DNA of 64,000 nucleotides from Ponticaulis profundi (lineage in GTDB: Bacteria; Pseudomonadota; Alphaproteobacteria; Caulobacterales; Hyphomonadaceae), in NCBI RefSeq assembly GCF_042659465.1, contig NZ_JBHSSW010000017.1:62001-126000 (forward strand). The letters are read 5' to 3'. The translations under genes and the position numbers were made by a program. The notes beneath the pieces are model-generated. The model worked only from the letters and a program-made list of their open reading frames with translations, did no database searches and was not told the origin of the DNA. This document shows positions 61,358-64,000 of the stretch, in pieces; within the stretch, counting starts at the first letter, position 1, and each line of letters starts with the position of its first letter.

Positions 61358-63039
61358 TGCCTCTTCGAAACCTTGTTCAGGAGCAGAACTGGAATGAGCC
61401 CGATCACCACAAGGGCGAGCGCTGCGGTTGACGCTTCAGCCAGGCGTTCATCCGATGCCAGGCGATAGACACGCGTGGCCAGTGTTTCGAAATTGAAGGG
61501 ACGCAACAGCAATGTGGCGGGCAGTTCGCGCATGGTATCGATAAAGACCAGCAGAGCGGCTGAATAAAGGGCAGGCCTCAATCCCGGAAAATGCACTTTC
61601 GAAACAATGCGCCAGGTTCGCGAGCCCAGCGTGCGGGCTGCTTCGTCCATGGATGTGGGGATTGCGCCAACAGCTGGCTCGACGGTGTTATAGGCGACCG
61701 TGAGAAAGCGGATCACATAGGCATAGATCAGGGCAAACACCGAGCCCGTCAGAATGAGGCCAAGCCCCAGTCCGAACTGGTTTTCCACCCAGCTCGACAG
61801 GATTTTGTCGAAACTCGTGAGCGGCAGCAAAAGACCAACCGCCAGCAGCGTGCCGGGCAGGGCATAGCCCAGTGTTGCAAGGCGCGTCGCGGCGACGCTG
61901 ACAGGCAGTCTGTCTGCGCGTGTCCGGCTGCGTTGGGCATAGGCCAGAAACAGAGCGAGCAGCAGCGCGATCAGCGCCGTTCCGATGGAAAGGCTGAAGC
62001 TGTTTCGCGCAAAGATGACGAACTGCGATACGGACCGTACGCCATCTGCTTCAAGCGCGAGCCAGATCAGTCGCAAAACCGGGATGAGAAAGCCGAACAA
62101 AATCGGGATGGCGCAGCCAATCATGGCGCCGATGCTCAACACCGGGCCCAGCTTCATGGGCGGGCTGAGACTGTCTCGGGCAATGGCGGGCGCGTCACTG
62201 TCATTGCGCGCGGCGCGTTCGATCATCAGCAGAATGGCGACAATCACCAGAAGCAGGCCTGCGAGCCGAAGGGAGGAGACCGGATCACCCAGTCCATACC
62301 AGGCACGATAAATGCCTGTCGAAAATGTGGTGACGCCAAAATAGTCCGCGACGCCAAAATCCGCGGCTGTTTCCATCATTGCCAGCGCCATACCGCCGAG
62401 GATCGCAGCCTTGGCTGAGGGCAGAGCCACACGCCAGAACGCGCGCAAGGGAGATGCACCAAGGCTTCGGGCGGCCGCAAATCGCGTGCGTGACTGGTTC
62501 AGAAAAGATGATCGCGCCAGCAGATAGACATAAGGGTAAAGCACGAGTGCGAGCATCACCCCGGCCCCGGGGAGAGATCTTATGGGTGGAAACCAGTAAT
62601 CTGAAGCGCCCCAGCCGGTAACGTCGCGGATCCATGTCTGAACCGGACCTGCAAATTCCAGAAGGTCGGTATAGACATAGGCGATGATGTAGGCGGGCGC
62701 TGCAACCGGAAGCACCAGCAGCCACTCAAAAATCCTGCGGCCCGGAAAATCGGTCACCGCAACCAGCCAGGCAGCGCCTGTGCCCATCGTGCTCGTCAGA
62801 ACAGCCACGATCAGCAGCAGCCCGAGCGTGTTCAGCACATAATCCCAGAGTACGGTTGAGACGAGGTGATCCCAGCTGCCTTCGCTCGGGGCCATCGATC
62901 CGAACAGAATGCCAAGAATTGGAATAATCAGGAAAATACAGAGTGCAATAATACCAATAGCGTGCCATTCGACGCGCAAAGGTCTTGGCGTTTCGCTTTC
63001 AGCTCTTGTAGGGAGGGCATTCAACACACTCATGAGCAT
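61354..63039 (-). CDS. fbpB: Iron(III)-type ABC transporter permease (FbpB-like)
   Basis: 561 residues with about twelve hydrophobic segments in two homologous halves, the FbpB/SfuB architecture of a fused permease. Coupling loops are RSLGASPLRAFWRVALPSAKA in the first half (quoted in part as SLGASPLRAFWRVALP) and ARTLGSRTWRIVSKVHFP in the second. It would import ferric iron delivered by a periplasmic binding protein, not present here. It diverges from the ATPase gene across 39 bases. ATG 63033 is an alternative start. Confidence 0.88.
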   Translation of the reverse strand: MLMSVLNALPTRAESETPRPLRVEWHAIGIIALCIFLIIPILGILFGSMAPSEGSWDHLVSTVLWDYVLNTLGLLLIVAVLTSTMGTGAAWLVAVTDFPGRRIFEWLLVLPVAAPAYIIAYVYTDLLEFAGPVQTWIRDVTGWGASDYWFPPIRSLPGAGVMLALVLYPYVYLLARSSFLNQSRTRFAAARSLGASPLRAFWRVALPSAKAAILGGMALAMMETAADFGVADYFGVTTFSTGIYRAWYGLGDPVSSLRLAGLLLVIVAILLMIERAARNDSDAPAIARDSLSPPMKLGPVLSIGAMIGCAIPILFGFLIPVLRLIWLALEADGVRSVSQFVIFARNSFSLSIGTALIALLLALFLAYAQRSRTRADRLPVSVAATRLATLGYALPGTLLAVGLLLPLTSFDKILSSWVENQFGLGLGLILTGSVFALIYAYVIRFLTVAYNTVEPAVGAIPTSMDEAARTLGSRTWRIVSKVHFPGLRPALYSAALLVFIDTMRELPATLLLRPFNFETLATRVYRLASDERLAEASTAALALVVIGLIPVLLLNKVSKRH

Positions 63040-63078
63040 GCTCTAGACCTAAGGGCGTGTTCAGTCAAAGTATTGCTT

Positions 63079-64000
63079 ATGACACTCATTCTCGAGAATC
63101 TGACTCACGCTTACGGACAAACAAAAACCCTTCAGGGTGTCAGCCTGAATGTGGAAAAGGGAGAGGTTGTCTCACTTCTTGGTCCGTCGGGATGCGGGAA
63201 AACGACGCTGCTCCGTCTGGTGGCAGGCCTTGAGCATTTGAAAAGTGGTCGGATCGAGCTGGATGGCCAGCTTCTGGCGACGGAAGGCCATCACCCACCG
63301 CCTGAAACGCGCCCCGTTGGGCTGGTCTTTCAGGAGCATGCGCTCTTTCCCGGCATGAATGTTGCCGAAAACATCATGTTCGGTCTGAAAAAGCTGCCCG
63401 CAGCGAAACGTCAGGAACGATGCCGCGAACTTCTGAATATGGTTGGCCTGGCGGGATTTGAACGTCGAAAGCCTGGTGCCTTGTCTGGTGGCCAGCAGCA
63501 AAGGGTGGCTCTGGCACGCGCGCTCGCGCCAGCGCCATCGGTCATGTTGCTTGACGAACCTTATGCCAGCGTCGATGTGATGCTGAAGCGTGAAATGCGC
63601 GAAGCTGCGCGTCTCTTGCTGAAACAGGCTGGCAGCGCGTCCATTCTGGTGACGCATGATCCGGAAGAAGCGCTGGAAATGTCAGACCGGATCGCCATCA
63701 TGTCGGATGGCAGGATTTTGCAGGTTGGCACCCCGGAAGACATTATCGAGCAGCCGCTTGCGCCAGAAGTTGCGCACCTGTTCGGTGAGGCGCAGATGCT
63801 CGATGGTGAGATTGATGGCGATTTCCTGAACACGCCCATCGGTCGTTTCCGGATCCCCGGCGGTTCGTCAGAGTCGATGAAGGGCAAGCTTTATGACCTT
63901 GTGGTGCGGCCGACCGGGCTGTCCTATCACGCCGATCCGGACGGTGAATGGATTGTCCGCGACCTGCGCTACAGCAGCACTGGGCGTATTCTCTATCTGA
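63079..64000 (+). CDS. fbpC: Iron(III)-type ABC transporter ATPase (FbpC-like), 3' end beyond window
   Basis: Frame open from ATG 63079 to the window edge (307 residues seen). Walker A GPSGCGKTTLL, Q-loop LVFQEHALFPGMNV, signature LSGGQQQRVALARAL, Walker B VMLLDEPYASVD and switch His VTHDPEEAL are complete. A C-terminal TOBE-like domain begins near residue 250, as in FbpC/PotA-type importers. It is divergent from, and functionally paired with, the permease gene. Iron as substrate rests on similarity of both proteins. Confidence 0.88.
   Translation, partial: MTLILENLTHAYGQTKTLQGVSLNVEKGEVVSLLGPSGCGKTTLLRLVAGLEHLKSGRIELDGQLLATEGHHPPPETRPVGLVFQEHALFPGMNVAENIMFGLKKLPAAKRQERCRELLNMVGLAGFERRKPGALSGGQQQRVALARALAPAPSVMLLDEPYASVDVMLKREMREAARLLLKQAGSASILVTHDPEEALEMSDRIAIMSDGRILQVGTPEDIIEQPLAPEVAHLFGEAQMLDGEIDGDFLNTPIGRFRIPGGSSESMKGKLYDLVVRPTGLSYHADPDGEWIVRDLRYSSTGRILYL

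Noticed and set aside
63000..63100. Fur/RirA-type iron box between fbpB and fbpC
   Set aside because: No inverted repeat matching a known iron box could be defended in the 39-base divergent gap.

Overview
The window reads as ordinary chromosome of an alphaproteobacterium in the Caulobacterales/Hyphomonadaceae group. The reasons are a podJ-like polarity gene preceded by a perfect CtrA-type TTAA-N7-TTAA site, a phoR-pstCAB-phoU-phoB block without pstS, degenerate receiver proteins carrying a GPCRRR motif, and mid-50s GC by eye. A genus such as Ponticaulis is only a guess. No tRNA, rRNA, CRISPR array, insertion sequence or prophage was seen. Coding density is high and several convergent gene pairs share their stop codons.

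Layout. 1-8.1 kb: 5' part of a NodT/TolC efflux lipoprotein gene, then the phosphate block phoR-pstC-pstA-pstB-phoU-phoB. 8.2-13.3 kb: a quinone oxidoreductase, two adjacent pseudo-receiver proteins, an in-frame fusion of a ribbon-helix-helix domain to a PII signalling protein, a DUF6460-like membrane protein and a small MscS channel. 13.4-35.3 kb: the four 'ligase-associated' DNA repair genes (ATP-dependent ligase, MBL-fold exonuclease, Lhr-Core helicase, PdeM phosphoesterase) plus a SRAP/YedK abasic-site protein. They are scattered among a trypsin-like protease, an MFS exporter, a nitrilase-family amidase, a BON-MscS protein, aldo/keto reductase, MntP, a persulfide dioxygenase-rhodanese, a crotonase, NhaA with a strongly structured leader, an OxyR-like regulator lacking the redox cysteines, and an O-antigen ligase.

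35.3-38.8 kb: podJ-like gene. 39.0-47.7 kb: a fatty-acid/acyl-CoA oxidation block (MerR regulator, two acyl-CoA dehydrogenases, lipoprotein, PaaI thioesterase, thiolase, an unannotated 55-residue membrane protein, FadJ). Palindromes in front of merR and of the second dehydrogenase suggest one small regulon. 47.7-56.5 kb: secreted lipase, S9 peptidase, OmpA-like lipoprotein, a membrane protein/XRE regulator pair, a START-like secreted protein, and a TPR histidine kinase with a CheY-like partner.

56.7-60.1 kb: the most striking gene, a subtilisin-type autotransporter whose mature N-terminus is an array of 25 exact WGDLDTF heptads. The heptads are constant at protein level but vary at third codon positions. 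60.1-64 kb: an AT-rich regulatory stretch, kdsB, and a divergent iron(III)-type ABC importer pair (permease, and an ATPase that runs off the window).

Main candidates for something undescribed are the WGDLDTF-array protease, the RHH-PII fusion with its own internal ribosome binding site, the paired pseudo-receivers beside it, and the nhaA leader RNA.
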